In this document: one piece after another, positions 40,938 through 49,482 of the stretch | Layout of the letters: every line of letters begins with the position of its first letter | Numbering within the stretch: the first letter of the stretch is position 1 | Assembly: GCA_022797115.1 (NCBI GenBank) | Contig: JAAWKB010000005.1 | Span: 1-49,702, forward strand | Length of the DNA: 49,702 bases | Source: Oscillospiraceae bacterium | GTDB taxonomy: Bacteria > Bacillota > Clostridia > Oscillospirales > Oscillospiraceae | Reading direction: 5' to 3' | Notes under the pieces: generated by a model | The model's database searches: none | What the model saw: the letters and a program-made list of their open reading frames with translations, nothing else | Told to the model about the DNA's origin: nothing | Translations under genes and position numbers: made by a program

Positions 40938-43721
40938 ATGAAGAAACTATGGAAAAATGGCGTCGCCGCGCTGCTTGCGCTGGTGATGATGCTCTCATGG
41001 GTCCCAGCGGCCTGGGCTGCGGACGATGTGAAGTGTCCTACTACCAATTGTCCCGGCAGCAGTGCGACCATTGGTCAGGACGGAAAACCGATGGTGATAG
41101 AGACCTCTGCTACAGCGGCCACCTGCTTTGTCAAAGGTGAGATCAAGTACACCTGTCGGGTTTGCAATACGATGTTCAGCAAGGAGACAGGCATTGACCC
41201 GAACAACCATGAGTACAAGTATACAGACAACGGCGACGGCACGCATAGCGCGGTGTGCCCGTATCATGCTGCTGTGGGCATTATCAATCAGAAACATAAC
41301 ATAGTGGAAGGCCGCTGCACGGCCTGCATGTCCGTGGACTACTCCCAGGCGAAGATCACCCTGCCGGAGAACCCGGAGGTCTATGTCGCCCTCAACAGCG
41401 CCGACTATGAGCTGACCCTGGGCGAGGTACGTCTGTCCATTGGACAGGCTGACATTACCAGCGACTATAACCTGACCTACAGCTGGTACTACCAGGGCGC
41501 CCAGGTACACACCGGCGACAGCTACCCCCTGCCCGCCACCATCACCAATACGGAGGGGGACTACAAATTCGTCTGCTTTTTGATGGCTGTGCCCAAGAGC
41601 AGCCTGACCACCCAGCCCATCAGCGCGTCCTGCACGGTGACGGTCCGGGTGCGCAACCTGCTCACCGCCCATGCTACGGTCAGCAAGGATGACACCTATA
41701 TCTCCATGGGGGATGTGGACAACTGGTCTGCCCAGTCTGTGGAGGAGCAGATCTATAAGGCGGCCTATGACGCCGGTACCGGGATTCCCCAGTATGTCGT
41801 CTTCGGGACCAAGCCCGTGTCCAAGGTGGGCAACCTGGAGGTGGACAGCAACACCCGCTACTACTTCGACAGAGGGGCGAGCGATTTAGGCGATGTGCGT
41901 TTCCGCCCCAGCAAGGAGGCCACCGGCACCTATACGATCAATTTCACCGCCTATGACGACGACAAGGGCAGCTACCCCGGCGTGCTGACCATCACCGTAC
42001 AGCAGCAGATGGGGGATCTGGACGTGTTCTACACCACCGCCAAGGACTCCCCTGTCAAGCTGGATGCCCGGGATTTTGAGGATTACTGGCTGAGCCGCTA
42101 CAGCAGGGGCGAGCTGGAATATGTGCGTTTCACCAGCCTGCCCAGCACTTACGAGGGCAGCCTGTACCTGGAGTACACCTCCAACTCCCGCCCCGGCACC
42201 CGCATCCGCTCCAGGGATTCCTTCTATGTGGCGCCTGGCAACAACCAGTATGGCATTGACGAGCTCACCTTCCTGCCCGGCGTGCGGCAGGGGGAGTATG
42301 TTGCCGTCCCCTTCGAGGCGTTCGGCACCAACGATCGGGGCCGCCAGACCTATCTGGACGGGACCCTGTACATCTTTGTCAGCAGCGGAGATGCGGTGGA
42401 TATCACCCAGCGCATCTCCGCAGGCGGGACCTATAACTTCAATGAGGCGGATTTCCTGAGCGTCTACCAGAGCGCAACCGGCAGCAAGACCGGCAACTTC
42501 TACATCCAGATCCTGGAGATCCCCGCCAGCGGTACCCTTTACACCAACTACTCCAACGGCCGGGGCACCCGCCTGACGGAGGCCAATGCCGCCTCCCGCC
42601 CCTTCTACTACAGCGGGAAACGGGGCGATCTGATCAGCAGCATCACCTACATCCCCGGCGGGGCGGCCTCTGACAGCATCCGCTATGTGGCCTATGACCT
42701 CCAGGGCAAGCTGCTGTATGTGGGGAAGATGCTCTTTGTGGCCGAGGATCTGTTGGTCACGTATGCCTCCACCTCCGCAGGCATCAACTTCAAGGCCAGC
42801 GATTTTGAGGGCCTGATTGGTACTGCCGGCAAGCTGACCACCGTGGCTTTCACGCCGCCGGCAGCCACCCAGGGCACCCTGTACTATGGCCGCTCTGCCA
42901 CCGCCGCCGGTACGGCCATCACCAGCGACAGCGTGTGGTACAGCGTTTCCACCACCAACACCACCGCCAACGCGCTGAGCATGAACAACGTCTCCTTTGT
43001 GCCCCGGGTGGGCTTCAGCGGCGAAGTCAGCATCCCCTTTTCCGCCTATGACGCGCTGAACAACAAGGTAGGCGGCACGGTAAAGATCACTGTCACCGCC
43101 ACCCCCAGCACGAACCCGGGCACCAATCCCGGCACCAATCCGGGCACGCCCAGCACACCGGGGACAACGCCCCCCACAAACCTGACCGTCTCCTTTACGG
43201 ACATGCCCAAGACCACCGCGACCTCCTGGTACTACAACGAGGTAGCCTATCTGGTCAATGCGGGCGTGCTGGGCGGCTATGAGGACAATACCTTCCGTCC
43301 CAACGGCGAGGTGACATACGGCGAGGCCCTGAAGATGATTATGAAGGCGGCGGGCTACGCCGACCAGGCCCCCACGGATAAGCACTGGGCCAGCGGATAT
43401 CTGGCCCGCGCCCAGGCCGACGGCCTGCTGCCCGCAGGTACGGTGGGCCTGGACCGGAAGATCAGCCGCTACACCATCGCGGAGATCGCCGCCAAGGCGC
43501 TGAAGCTGCCCACCTCCGCCCGCACGGAGTCGCCTTTCAGCGACATGAGCATGACCGTGACAAGCGCGCCCTACGTGCTTGCCCTCTATGACGCAACCAT
43601 CGTGAACGGCACAGCGGACAGCAAGGGCGCGGTCAACTACTACGGCGTCAACTCCATCCGCCGCAGTGAGATGGCGGTTATCATCTACCGCATGAACACC
43701 TACAGGGCCGCCCAGGGCTAA
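40938..43721 (+). CDS. Large SLH-anchored surface protein with four internal repeats
   Basis: 927 residues. Signal peptide 1-27 ending AWA-ADD. A cysteine-containing N-terminal region (33-140) with CPTTNCP and CRVC, an Ig-like region, then four repeats of about 110-120 residues. Each follows a (V/I)xF...P..xGxLY / RxF.Y / ISS(I/L)xFxP / Y.AYD pattern. A 28-residue Asn/Pro/Gly/Thr linker (722-749) leads to three SLH motifs (752-927: FTDMPKTTATSWYYNEVAYL, GGYEDNTFRPNGEVTYGEAL, NGTADSK). SLH motifs fix it to the cell wall. AGGAGGAACGCAAG precedes the ATG. No enzyme motif seen. Confidence 0.88.
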   Translation: MKKLWKNGVAALLALVMMLSWVPAAWAADDVKCPTTNCPGSSATIGQDGKPMVIETSATAATCFVKGEIKYTCRVCNTMFSKETGIDPNNHEYKYTDNGDGTHSAVCPYHAAVGIINQKHNIVEGRCTACMSVDYSQAKITLPENPEVYVALNSADYELTLGEVRLSIGQADITSDYNLTYSWYYQGAQVHTGDSYPLPATITNTEGDYKFVCFLMAVPKSSLTTQPISASCTVTVRVRNLLTAHATVSKDDTYISMGDVDNWSAQSVEEQIYKAAYDAGTGIPQYVVFGTKPVSKVGNLEVDSNTRYYFDRGASDLGDVRFRPSKEATGTYTINFTAYDDDKGSYPGVLTITVQQQMGDLDVFYTTAKDSPVKLDARDFEDYWLSRYSRGELEYVRFTSLPSTYEGSLYLEYTSNSRPGTRIRSRDSFYVAPGNNQYGIDELTFLPGVRQGEYVAVPFEAFGTNDRGRQTYLDGTLYIFVSSGDAVDITQRISAGGTYNFNEADFLSVYQSATGSKTGNFYIQILEIPASGTLYTNYSNGRGTRLTEANAASRPFYYSGKRGDLISSITYIPGGAASDSIRYVAYDLQGKLLYVGKMLFVAEDLLVTYASTSAGINFKASDFEGLIGTAGKLTTVAFTPPAATQGTLYYGRSATAAGTAITSDSVWYSVSTTNTTANALSMNNVSFVPRVGFSGEVSIPFSAYDALNNKVGGTVKITVTATPSTNPGTNPGTNPGTPSTPGTTPPTNLTVSFTDMPKTTATSWYYNEVAYLVNAGVLGGYEDNTFRPNGEVTYGEALKMIMKAAGYADQAPTDKHWASGYLARAQADGLLPAGTVGLDRKISRYTIAEIAAKALKLPTSARTESPFSDMSMTVTSAPYVLALYDATIVNGTADSKGAVNYYGVNSIRRSEMAVIIYRMNTYRAAQG
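43113..43148 (+). repeat. Three 12-bp tandem repeats in the linker of the surface protein
   Basis: AACCCGGGCACC, AATCCCGGCACC, AATCCGGGCACG encode NPGT three times; a slip-prone linker. Confidence 0.7.
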
Positions 43722-43740
43722 CCTGGTGTGCCGAAACATG

Positions 43741-43781
43741 AAGCAATCCCCTGGCCTGGAGCTGGCCGGGGGATTGCTTTT
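43741..43781 (+). terminator. Terminator after the SLH surface protein
   Basis: 11-bp stem AAGCAATCCCC / GGGGATTGCTT with an inner TGGCC/GGCC arm, then TTTTG. Confidence 0.82.
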
Positions 43782-43807
43782 GTGTCAACATGTGGCAAAA
43801 ACAGGGG

Positions 43808-43837
43808 GTTGACCAGTTTGGTCAACGGCAGTACGAT
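43808..43837 (+). promoter_or_regulatory. tetR promoter overlapped by a palindromic operator
   Basis: GTTGACCA-GTT-TGGTCAAC (43808-43826) is a perfect 8-bp inverted repeat whose left arm contains the -35 TTGACC; 17 bp on is TACGAT (43832-43837). Expected autoregulation by the TetR protein. Confidence 0.7.
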
Positions 43838-43859
43838 AGGGGTGAAAGGGGGGCGGGCA

Positions 43860-44480
43860 ATGAATGAAAAATTTTTCTCCCTGCCAAAGGAGCGGAAGGA
43901 CCTCATCCGCAACAGCGCCATGCTGGAGTTTGGGGAAAACACCTTTCAAAAGACCAGCGCAGATGCAATCGCCAAGCGGGCGGGTGTCTCGAAGGGCCTG
44001 CTCTTCCACTACTTCAAGGACAAGCGGGAGCTGTACCTGTACCTCTATGATTATGCGCTCAATGTCTGCCTGCGTAAGTTCGTTGCCCAGACCTATGCGC
44101 TGGCAGAGACGGATTTCTTCGCCCTGCTGGAGCTGGGCCACCAGACGAAGATGGAGATGGTCCGCCGCCACCCGGGGCTGTTCCGCTTTGTTATGCGCAC
44201 CTACTATGAGAGGGACAGCGTGCTGACGCCCAAGCTGCGCCAGGGGCTGGATGATCTGATGGAGCAGGCAACCGAGGAGTTTATCCGCCGGGTGGATGTG
44301 TGGAAATTCAAGGAGGGCGTGGACCCCCGGCAGGTGATCCGGCTGCTGACGTTGATGAGCGAGGGGATGTTGGCCCGGACCGGGGCATCCACGGCCCAGG
44401 AGATTGAGGCGCTCTACCAGGAGTACCTGGCCTATGCGGACATGCTCCGCCGGCATCTGTATAAGGAGGAATATGTATGA
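43860..44480 (+). CDS. TetR-family transcriptional regulator
   Basis: 206 residues. N-terminal HTH: IRNSAMLEFGENTFQKTSADAIAKRAGVSKGLLFHYFKDKRELYLYL, given here only for its SKGLLFHYF recognition helix. C-terminal ligand domain divergent. Its TGA overlaps the ABC ATPase start (ATGA), making a TetR-ABC-permease operon, so it most likely controls this exporter. Confidence 0.9.
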   Translation: MNEKFFSLPKERKDLIRNSAMLEFGENTFQKTSADAIAKRAGVSKGLLFHYFKDKRELYLYLYDYALNVCLRKFVAQTYALAETDFFALLELGHQTKMEMVRRHPGLFRFVMRTYYERDSVLTPKLRQGLDDLMEQATEEFIRRVDVWKFKEGVDPRQVIRLLTLMSEGMLARTGASTAQEIEALYQEYLAYADMLRRHLYKEEYV

Positions 44481-45349
44481 TCCAGATTGAGCGGTTGACC
44501 AAGACCTACGGCAAGGCCAGGGGGGTCACGGAACTGACCCTGCGGGTGCCGGAGGGGAGCTGCTACGGCTTCATCGGGCCCAACGGCGCGGGGAAGTCCA
44601 CCACCATCCGCACCCTGCTGGGCCTGCTGGCCCCGACAGCCGGGTCCGCCCGGGTGCTGGGGCTGGACTGCCGCCGTGAGCGCAGGGCCATCCTGGCCCA
44701 GGTGGGCTATATGCCCTCCGAGGCCATGTTCTATCCCAATATGCGGGTGGAGGAGGTGATCCGCTTCTCCGCCAGCCTGCGCAAACAGGATTGCCGGGCA
44801 GAAGCAGACGCACTGTGCCAGGCCCTGGACCTGGACGGGCGCAAACGCATCCGGGAGCTGAGCTTAGGCAACCGGAAAAAGGTGTCCATCGTCTGCGCCA
44901 TGCAGCACCGGCCCAGGCTCTATGTCCTGGACGAGCCCACCAGCGGCCTGGACCCGCTGGCCCAGCGCACCTTCTGGTCCCTGCTGGAGGGGCGGCGGCA
45001 GGAGGGGGCGACGGTCTTCCTCTCATCCCACGTCCTCTCTGAGATCCAGCGGCAATGCAGCCGGGCGGCGATTATCCGGGAGGGCCGCCTGCTGCGGGAG
45101 GGGGCTGTGGCGGAGCTGACGGGAGCGGGGACGCGCCGGGTGACGCTGCGGGGCGGGGAGCTGCCGTCCCAGCTGCCCGGGGCGGCGGACCTGCGCCGGG
45201 AGGGGGATACTGCCAGCTTTCTCTACAGCGGAAGTGTGGACAGCCTGCTGGAAGCCCTGCGCGGCAGGCATCTGGCAGACCTGCACATCACGGAACCGGA
45301 TCTGGAGGAGATTTTCCTCCACTACTACGAGGGAGGGGACGGACAATGA
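44477..45349 (+). CDS. ABC transporter ATP-binding protein
   Basis: 290 residues. Walker A GPNGAGKST (34-42), Q-loop in AQVGYMPSEAMFY, signature ELSLGNRKKVSIVCA (LSLGN instead of LSGGQ, usual in this drug/lipid exporter branch), Walker B LYVLDEPTSGLDP, H-loop SSHVLSEI. Overlaps both neighbours by 4 bp. Confidence 0.93.
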   Translation: MIQIERLTKTYGKARGVTELTLRVPEGSCYGFIGPNGAGKSTTIRTLLGLLAPTAGSARVLGLDCRRERRAILAQVGYMPSEAMFYPNMRVEEVIRFSASLRKQDCRAEADALCQALDLDGRKRIRELSLGNRKKVSIVCAMQHRPRLYVLDEPTSGLDPLAQRTFWSLLEGRRQEGATVFLSSHVLSEIQRQCSRAAIIREGRLLREGAVAELTGAGTRRVTLRGGELPSQLPGAADLRREGDTASFLYSGSVDSLLEALRGRHLADLHITEPDLEEIFLHYYEGGDGQ

Positions 45350-46131
45350 CAATCTTTTGGCGGGAACTGCGGGCTGGTGTGAAAGCCCTGCTGCTCTGGT
45401 CCATGGTGGTAGGCGGGCTGCTGGCGGTGTGCGTGGCCCTGTATCCGTCCATGGCGGATTCCATGGGCGACGTGTCTGCCCTGTTTGCGGATATGGGGAG
45501 CTTCTCCGCTGCATTTGGGATGGATACGCTGGCATTTGGCTCCCTGATGGGCTTCTACGGTGTGGAGTGCGGGAACATCCTGGGACTGGGCGGCGCGTTT
45601 TTCGCCGCCCTCACGGGGATGGGCCTGCTGGCCGGGGAGGAGGGCGGCCATACGGCGGAATTCCTCCTCACCCATCCTGTGGGCCGGGTCCAGGCGGCGG
45701 CGGAGAAGCTGGGGGCCATGGCGGTACTGGTCCTGGCGATGCAGCTGATCTGCTTTGCCTGGGGGGCGGGGACGATCCTGGCAATCGGGGAGAGGGCGGT
45801 GTGGGAGGACCTGATAACCTACCACGCAGCCGCCCTCCTGATGGGGCTGGAGGTTGGAGGGATCTGCTTTGGGCTGTCCGCCCTCCTGCGCCGGAGCAGC
45901 TTTGGCCTGGCAATCGGGCTGGCCGCGCTGCTGTACTTCATGGGCCTGGCGGTCAATCTGGACGTGGGGCTGGACTGGCTGCGGTACGTCACGCCCTTCT
46001 CCTATGCGGACGCGCCCCGCATCTTTGCCGGGGAACCGGTGGGGCGCTTCGCCCTGACCGGCGGTGTCCTGGGGTGCGCCTGCGCGGCCTTCGGGCTCTG
46101 GTGGTACGGGCGCAAGGATATTGCCGCGTAG
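45346..46131 (+). CDS. ABC-2-type membrane permease
   Basis: 261 residues with six predicted membrane segments: first near 14-32 (ALLLWSMVVGGLLAVCVAL), last near 235-253. Cytoplasmic loop GEEGGHTAEFLLTHPVGR is typical of ABC-2 exporters. ATG 45346 overlaps the ATPase stop. Exported substrate unknown. Confidence 0.9.
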   Translation: MTIFWRELRAGVKALLLWSMVVGGLLAVCVALYPSMADSMGDVSALFADMGSFSAAFGMDTLAFGSLMGFYGVECGNILGLGGAFFAALTGMGLLAGEEGGHTAEFLLTHPVGRVQAAAEKLGAMAVLVLAMQLICFAWGAGTILAIGERAVWEDLITYHAAALLMGLEVGGICFGLSALLRRSSFGLAIGLAALLYFMGLAVNLDVGLDWLRYVTPFSYADAPRIFAGEPVGRFALTGGVLGCACAAFGLWWYGRKDIAA

Positions 46132-46149
46132 GTGCGGAGAGCAGATGAA

Positions 46150-46192
46150 CAGCGGCCCGGAGTGATTGCCATGCAATCTCTCCGGGCCGCTG
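46150..46192. terminator. Hairpin between convergent permease and kinase-methyltransferase genes
   Basis: Perfect 13-bp stem CAGCGGCCCGGAG / CTCCGGGCCGCTG with a 17-nt loop; no long T-run. Confidence 0.65.
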
Positions 46193-46198
46193 CGTGAT

Positions 46199-47338
46199 TC
46201 AGGGCTTTGCCGCCACCACGCGGATGACCGGCGGGTCGCTGTTGCCGTAGGGGGCGAAGCCTTGGGCCTCCTGGGCGTACTCCACCCGGAAACCTGTCCG
46301 CTCCAGGGCGGCGGTCAATTCCTCCAGGACCAGGAACCGGCGATAGTGGTTGTCGTAGAAATAGGCGTTGCGCCCTACCAGCCGGCCCTTGCCATAGAGC
46401 GGGTCGTGGATGCTGCGCACCTCTATAAACAGTTTTCCGCCGGCCCGCAGGCCGCGAAGGAGGTTGTGCAGCAGGACCTTTTCCTGGTTTTCGTTGATCG
46501 AGTGGAGGGTGAAACGGCTGTAAGCGTAGTCGTAGGTTTCCTTCTGATGGACGGGCGAGTTGACAAAGTCCCCCTGGATAAACGCAGCGTTGGGCAGGCC
46601 CCTGCTTTGGAGTGATGCGATGGCCTCCTGGGACATGTCGATGGCCGTGACGCGCAGGCCCTGGGCGGCGAAGTACACCGCGTCCCGCCCGTTTCCGCAG
46701 CCCAGCTCAACCAACTCCTTGCCGGAATCCACCAGCGTGGCGGCATACCGCGCAAATGGGGACGGTTCCTCGGGGCACAGCCGGTTTTTATAGTACTGGT
46801 TCCAGTATGCGGTGTTGTCCACCGTGTCCTGGACGATGTTGGGATATAGTTCCCGCTCCAGCCGCTCCACGATGGCCTCCGGGGTCTCGCCGCCGTCGTT
46901 GTCAATGACAAGATCCGGGGACTGGGGCTCGTCGAAGGGCAGTCCCATGCCCACCACCTCCTGGCCGGAGGTGTACAGCCCCTTCTGGTTGCGGTGCAGG
47001 AGGGTTTCCCTGCTGGCTTTGATGTAAAGCTCCTTGTAGTTTTCAATGTTCTCCCGGTTCCATTGGCGTACATCGCTGTACATGGCGATGCTGCAGCAGA
47101 CCACGTCGATGCCCTGGCCGGAGAGCATCCGGCACACCCGGAAAATCCGCCGCGCCCGTTTCCTGCGGTCATCGTGGGAGTAGCCTGTGTCCTCGCAGAA
47201 GACGGGGCGCAGCTCGTCGCCGTCCAGCAGTACCACGTTGGGTTTGGTGGCCTTGAGCCGCCGGTAAAACAGCCCTCCGATGGTGGTCTTGCCCGCGCCG
47301 GACAGGCCGGTGAAAAAGTATACGGTGCCTTGTTCCAT
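46199..47338 (-). CDS. APS-kinase-like domain fused to a class I methyltransferase
   Basis: 379 residues. Residues 1-168 resemble adenylylsulfate kinase: P-loop GLSGAGKTT (11-19), LLDGDELRPVF, GYSHDDRRKRARRI, KGLYTSG, GLPFDEPQSPDLVID. The ISPYR block of true APS kinases is replaced by SIAMYSDVRQWNREN. From 175 on it is a SAM methyltransferase: VELGCGNGRDA (motif I, from 210), TAIDMSQEAI, RFTLHSINENQ. Start ATG 47336-47338 with GGGAGG; the frame upstream overlaps the previous gene and is not used. It follows the sulfotransferase-like gene by 11 bp. Suggested role: making an activated donor and methylating a flagellin or surface glycan. The kinase substrate may not be APS. Confidence 0.85.
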   Translation of the reverse strand: MEQGTVYFFTGLSGAGKTTIGGLFYRRLKATKPNVVLLDGDELRPVFCEDTGYSHDDRRKRARRIFRVCRMLSGQGIDVVCCSIAMYSDVRQWNRENIENYKELYIKASRETLLHRNQKGLYTSGQEVVGMGLPFDEPQSPDLVIDNDGGETPEAIVERLERELYPNIVQDTVDNTAYWNQYYKNRLCPEEPSPFARYAATLVDSGKELVELGCGNGRDAVYFAAQGLRVTAIDMSQEAIASLQSRGLPNAAFIQGDFVNSPVHQKETYDYAYSRFTLHSINENQEKVLLHNLLRGLRAGGKLFIEVRSIHDPLYGKGRLVGRNAYFYDNHYRRFLVLEELTAALERTGFRVEYAQEAQGFAPYGNSDPPVIRVVAAKP

Positions 47339-47349
47339 ACAGACCTCCC

Positions 47350-49341
47350 TCAGCGGTACAGCGACTGCTCCAGCAGCGCCGGGTCCAGCTCCAGCCTGGG
47401 CATCATCTGTAAGGGCTGGCCGTCTTTGTTGACAAAGCGCAGGCCGGAGCGGAGGATCTCCGTCACCCGCCGCCGGTGCTCTCGGACTTCGCGCATATAC
47501 GATTCCACAAACTCGTCTTCTACATTGAGAACCGTTCCGTTCTCCGTTTGAATTTCCCTGATGGAATGTCGAAATACGTCTGACAGCACCTTGATCATAT
47601 GGCCGTCCAGGGTTGTAAAATTGGAAAGCCATGTCTCAACCTGTGCATCATCCACAGGTCCGCCATCGTAATACTGAAAATGGTAGCCATAATATTCATA
47701 AGCGTCCCGCATGAAATACTCTAGATAGGCCCGCTCTGCGCTGTTGGCGTACTTGTCGTTGGTGCGGTAGATGGCGGCGGTGCTGAACCCCAGGTCGTTC
47801 CCCGCCAGAGATTCCGGGTCACGCTCTCCAAACAGGGAACAATAGGTCATACTCTCTGTGTATGGCAAGTCGAGGAAGGCCGCCAGAGCTGTAAAGGTGG
47901 CCTTGGGGTTGAGCTTGCCGTCCTCAAAACGGACCAGGACGCTGTCCCGGTACAGCCGGTCACAACGGTCGATCATGAAGCTGCGGTTCAGCACCCGCGT
48001 CAGGATAGAGTTGTCCATTGGGCCGGACTCTGGGTTAAGATTAGGCTCATATGTCAGCATAAACTTGATCGTAGCGGCATAGCTGGACGTGATCCGGCGC
48101 ATGGGGGTGAAGGTTTTGATATACTTAAAATTGTGGAATATGGGTGAATTTCGGATTTGCTCATATTCATCTGAATGAAGCACGGCATGGTTGTTGCCAT
48201 CAATATGCAGAGCATAGTTCAGATTGCCGAAATGGGGCTGATAGAACAGCGCAGGTGCAATCCGCGCCCCCTCATCCAGAAAAGGGGAGGACTGTTTCCT
48301 GTCCCGCAAATATACCGCAACCATGATATCCTTGGCGGTACGGTCGCGCAGCTGATACAGCTCTCTGACCAGGGCAGGGTTGTTCCATGTCTTCATGCAC
48401 CGCTGAGCTGCCGTCTCATCCGGCGTTGTCCGGAGCTTTTCTTCTGCTTCGAGCAGCTCGTTTTCCGTATCATTTGAAAAGATAGAGGGGAACGCAAGCA
48501 GGTTGGGATGACTGTCGAAAATTTCGTTGAAGAAGTCGCCGCCATTGTGGGTGGAGAGCTGGGTGGCCCAGATCAGCCTGTGGATCTCCCGGATGCCCAA
48601 CGGACGAAGTGGGTAGCGGCTATAGTCAATTCCGAATTCCTTTTTGAAGTCGATGGGATAGCGGTCAATTTCTTTATCTATTAGAAAAACCACTTTTTCC
48701 GCCTTTACCAGGGGCCGCAGGTTTAGACAGGTCAAGTAGGCGCAGAAGGTTTCCCAGCTGGTGTAGTGTAGGTAGATGTGGTTCTCTTTGCCGATGTACT
48801 CGCTGGGGCGCACGTTGTCGTTGAGATATTCCAGTTCATATTGAGAGTAAACGTCGTCTGCCAGGATTGGGTCATCCAGGTTTTTAAAAAAGTTCCGGCT
48901 GACGACGGGGTTTTTGAAGTCAATATAGTCGCCGTATCTCCCTTCAGCGAGGTAGAACGGGACATAGCCGCTCTCATCAAAGGGGTAGAAACGGATAGGC
49001 AGCTCATCAAAGCTTGGGAAATCCTTTCGGAAGATATATGGATATTTTTTCAGCAGCTTGCAGTTGCGCCTGTAGCGGCCCTCAAGCTCATCCCGGTTCG
49101 GTTCGTAAAAAGCGGCGGTAAGGATGGAAAAGATCTCATCACAAAAATAACCCTGGCGGTACAGCTGTAAAAAGGCTGTATAGGAAACTTTATAGCTCCC
49201 GCCGCTCTGGAGAATATAGACCGCCGCCTCAAGCTCCTCAGCCGGGGTCCCGCCCTCGTGAAGGGTGAGCGTATAGGCGTCCTGCGCCTCTTTCTGCTGG
49301 CCCAGTTCGGCCATACGCCGGGCAATCTCAATGGGTCGCAT
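47350..49341 (-). CDS. Sulfotransferase-like protein next to flagellin
   Basis: 663 residues. The N-terminal 100 are helical and TPR-like. The central-C part resembles sulfotransferases: LSTHNGGDFFNEIFDSHPN (263-281) at the place of the PAPS-binding loop, though R-S-G-T-T is not kept, and VLVRFEDGKLNPKATFTALA (468-487) matching the 3'-phosphate-binding motif region, followed by FLDLP. Start ATG 49339-49341 has AAAGGAG upstream. Lying between flagellin and an APS-kinase-like gene, it probably modifies flagellin or its glycan. Acceptor and donor unproven. Confidence 0.72.
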   Translation of the reverse strand: MRPIEIARRMAELGQQKEAQDAYTLTLHEGGTPAEELEAAVYILQSGGSYKVSYTAFLQLYRQGYFCDEIFSILTAAFYEPNRDELEGRYRRNCKLLKKYPYIFRKDFPSFDELPIRFYPFDESGYVPFYLAEGRYGDYIDFKNPVVSRNFFKNLDDPILADDVYSQYELEYLNDNVRPSEYIGKENHIYLHYTSWETFCAYLTCLNLRPLVKAEKVVFLIDKEIDRYPIDFKKEFGIDYSRYPLRPLGIREIHRLIWATQLSTHNGGDFFNEIFDSHPNLLAFPSIFSNDTENELLEAEEKLRTTPDETAAQRCMKTWNNPALVRELYQLRDRTAKDIMVAVYLRDRKQSSPFLDEGARIAPALFYQPHFGNLNYALHIDGNNHAVLHSDEYEQIRNSPIFHNFKYIKTFTPMRRITSSYAATIKFMLTYEPNLNPESGPMDNSILTRVLNRSFMIDRCDRLYRDSVLVRFEDGKLNPKATFTALAAFLDLPYTESMTYCSLFGERDPESLAGNDLGFSTAAIYRTNDKYANSAERAYLEYFMRDAYEYYGYHFQYYDGGPVDDAQVETWLSNFTTLDGHMIKVLSDVFRHSIREIQTENGTVLNVEDEFVESYMREVREHRRRVTEILRSGLRFVNKDGQPLQMMPRLELDPALLEQSLYR

Positions 49342-49366
49342 ATGGCGTCTCCTTTCATCAAGAAAC

Positions 49367-49390
49367 GGGGGCGGGCAGCTGCCCGCCCCC
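49367..49390. terminator. 24-bp GC palindrome upstream of the sulfotransferase-like gene
   Basis: GGGGGCGGGCAG and its exact reverse complement, then CGTTTCTT on the minus strand; probably a partial terminator behind flagellin. Confidence 0.5.
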
Positions 49391-49408
49391 GCGCACACGG
49401 TGAACATA

Positions 49409-49469
49409 CTTTTTCTTGAAAGAAAAAGGTTCAAAAAGAACTTTTCTGCGAAAAGCTGACGCTTTTCGC
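49409..49469 (-). repeat. Second copy of the hairpin repeat, serving as flagellin terminator
   Basis: Hairpin 49409-49428 (CTTTTTCTT-GA-AAGAAAAAG), the shared core TCAAAAAGAACTTTT (49431-49445, identical to 18432-18446), and hairpin 49448-49469 (GCGAAAAGC-TGAC-GCTTTTCGC). The last sits 13 bp after the flagellin stop, with GTTCTTTTT beyond. Confidence 0.7.
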
Positions 49470-49482
49470 AATCCTTGTGGGA

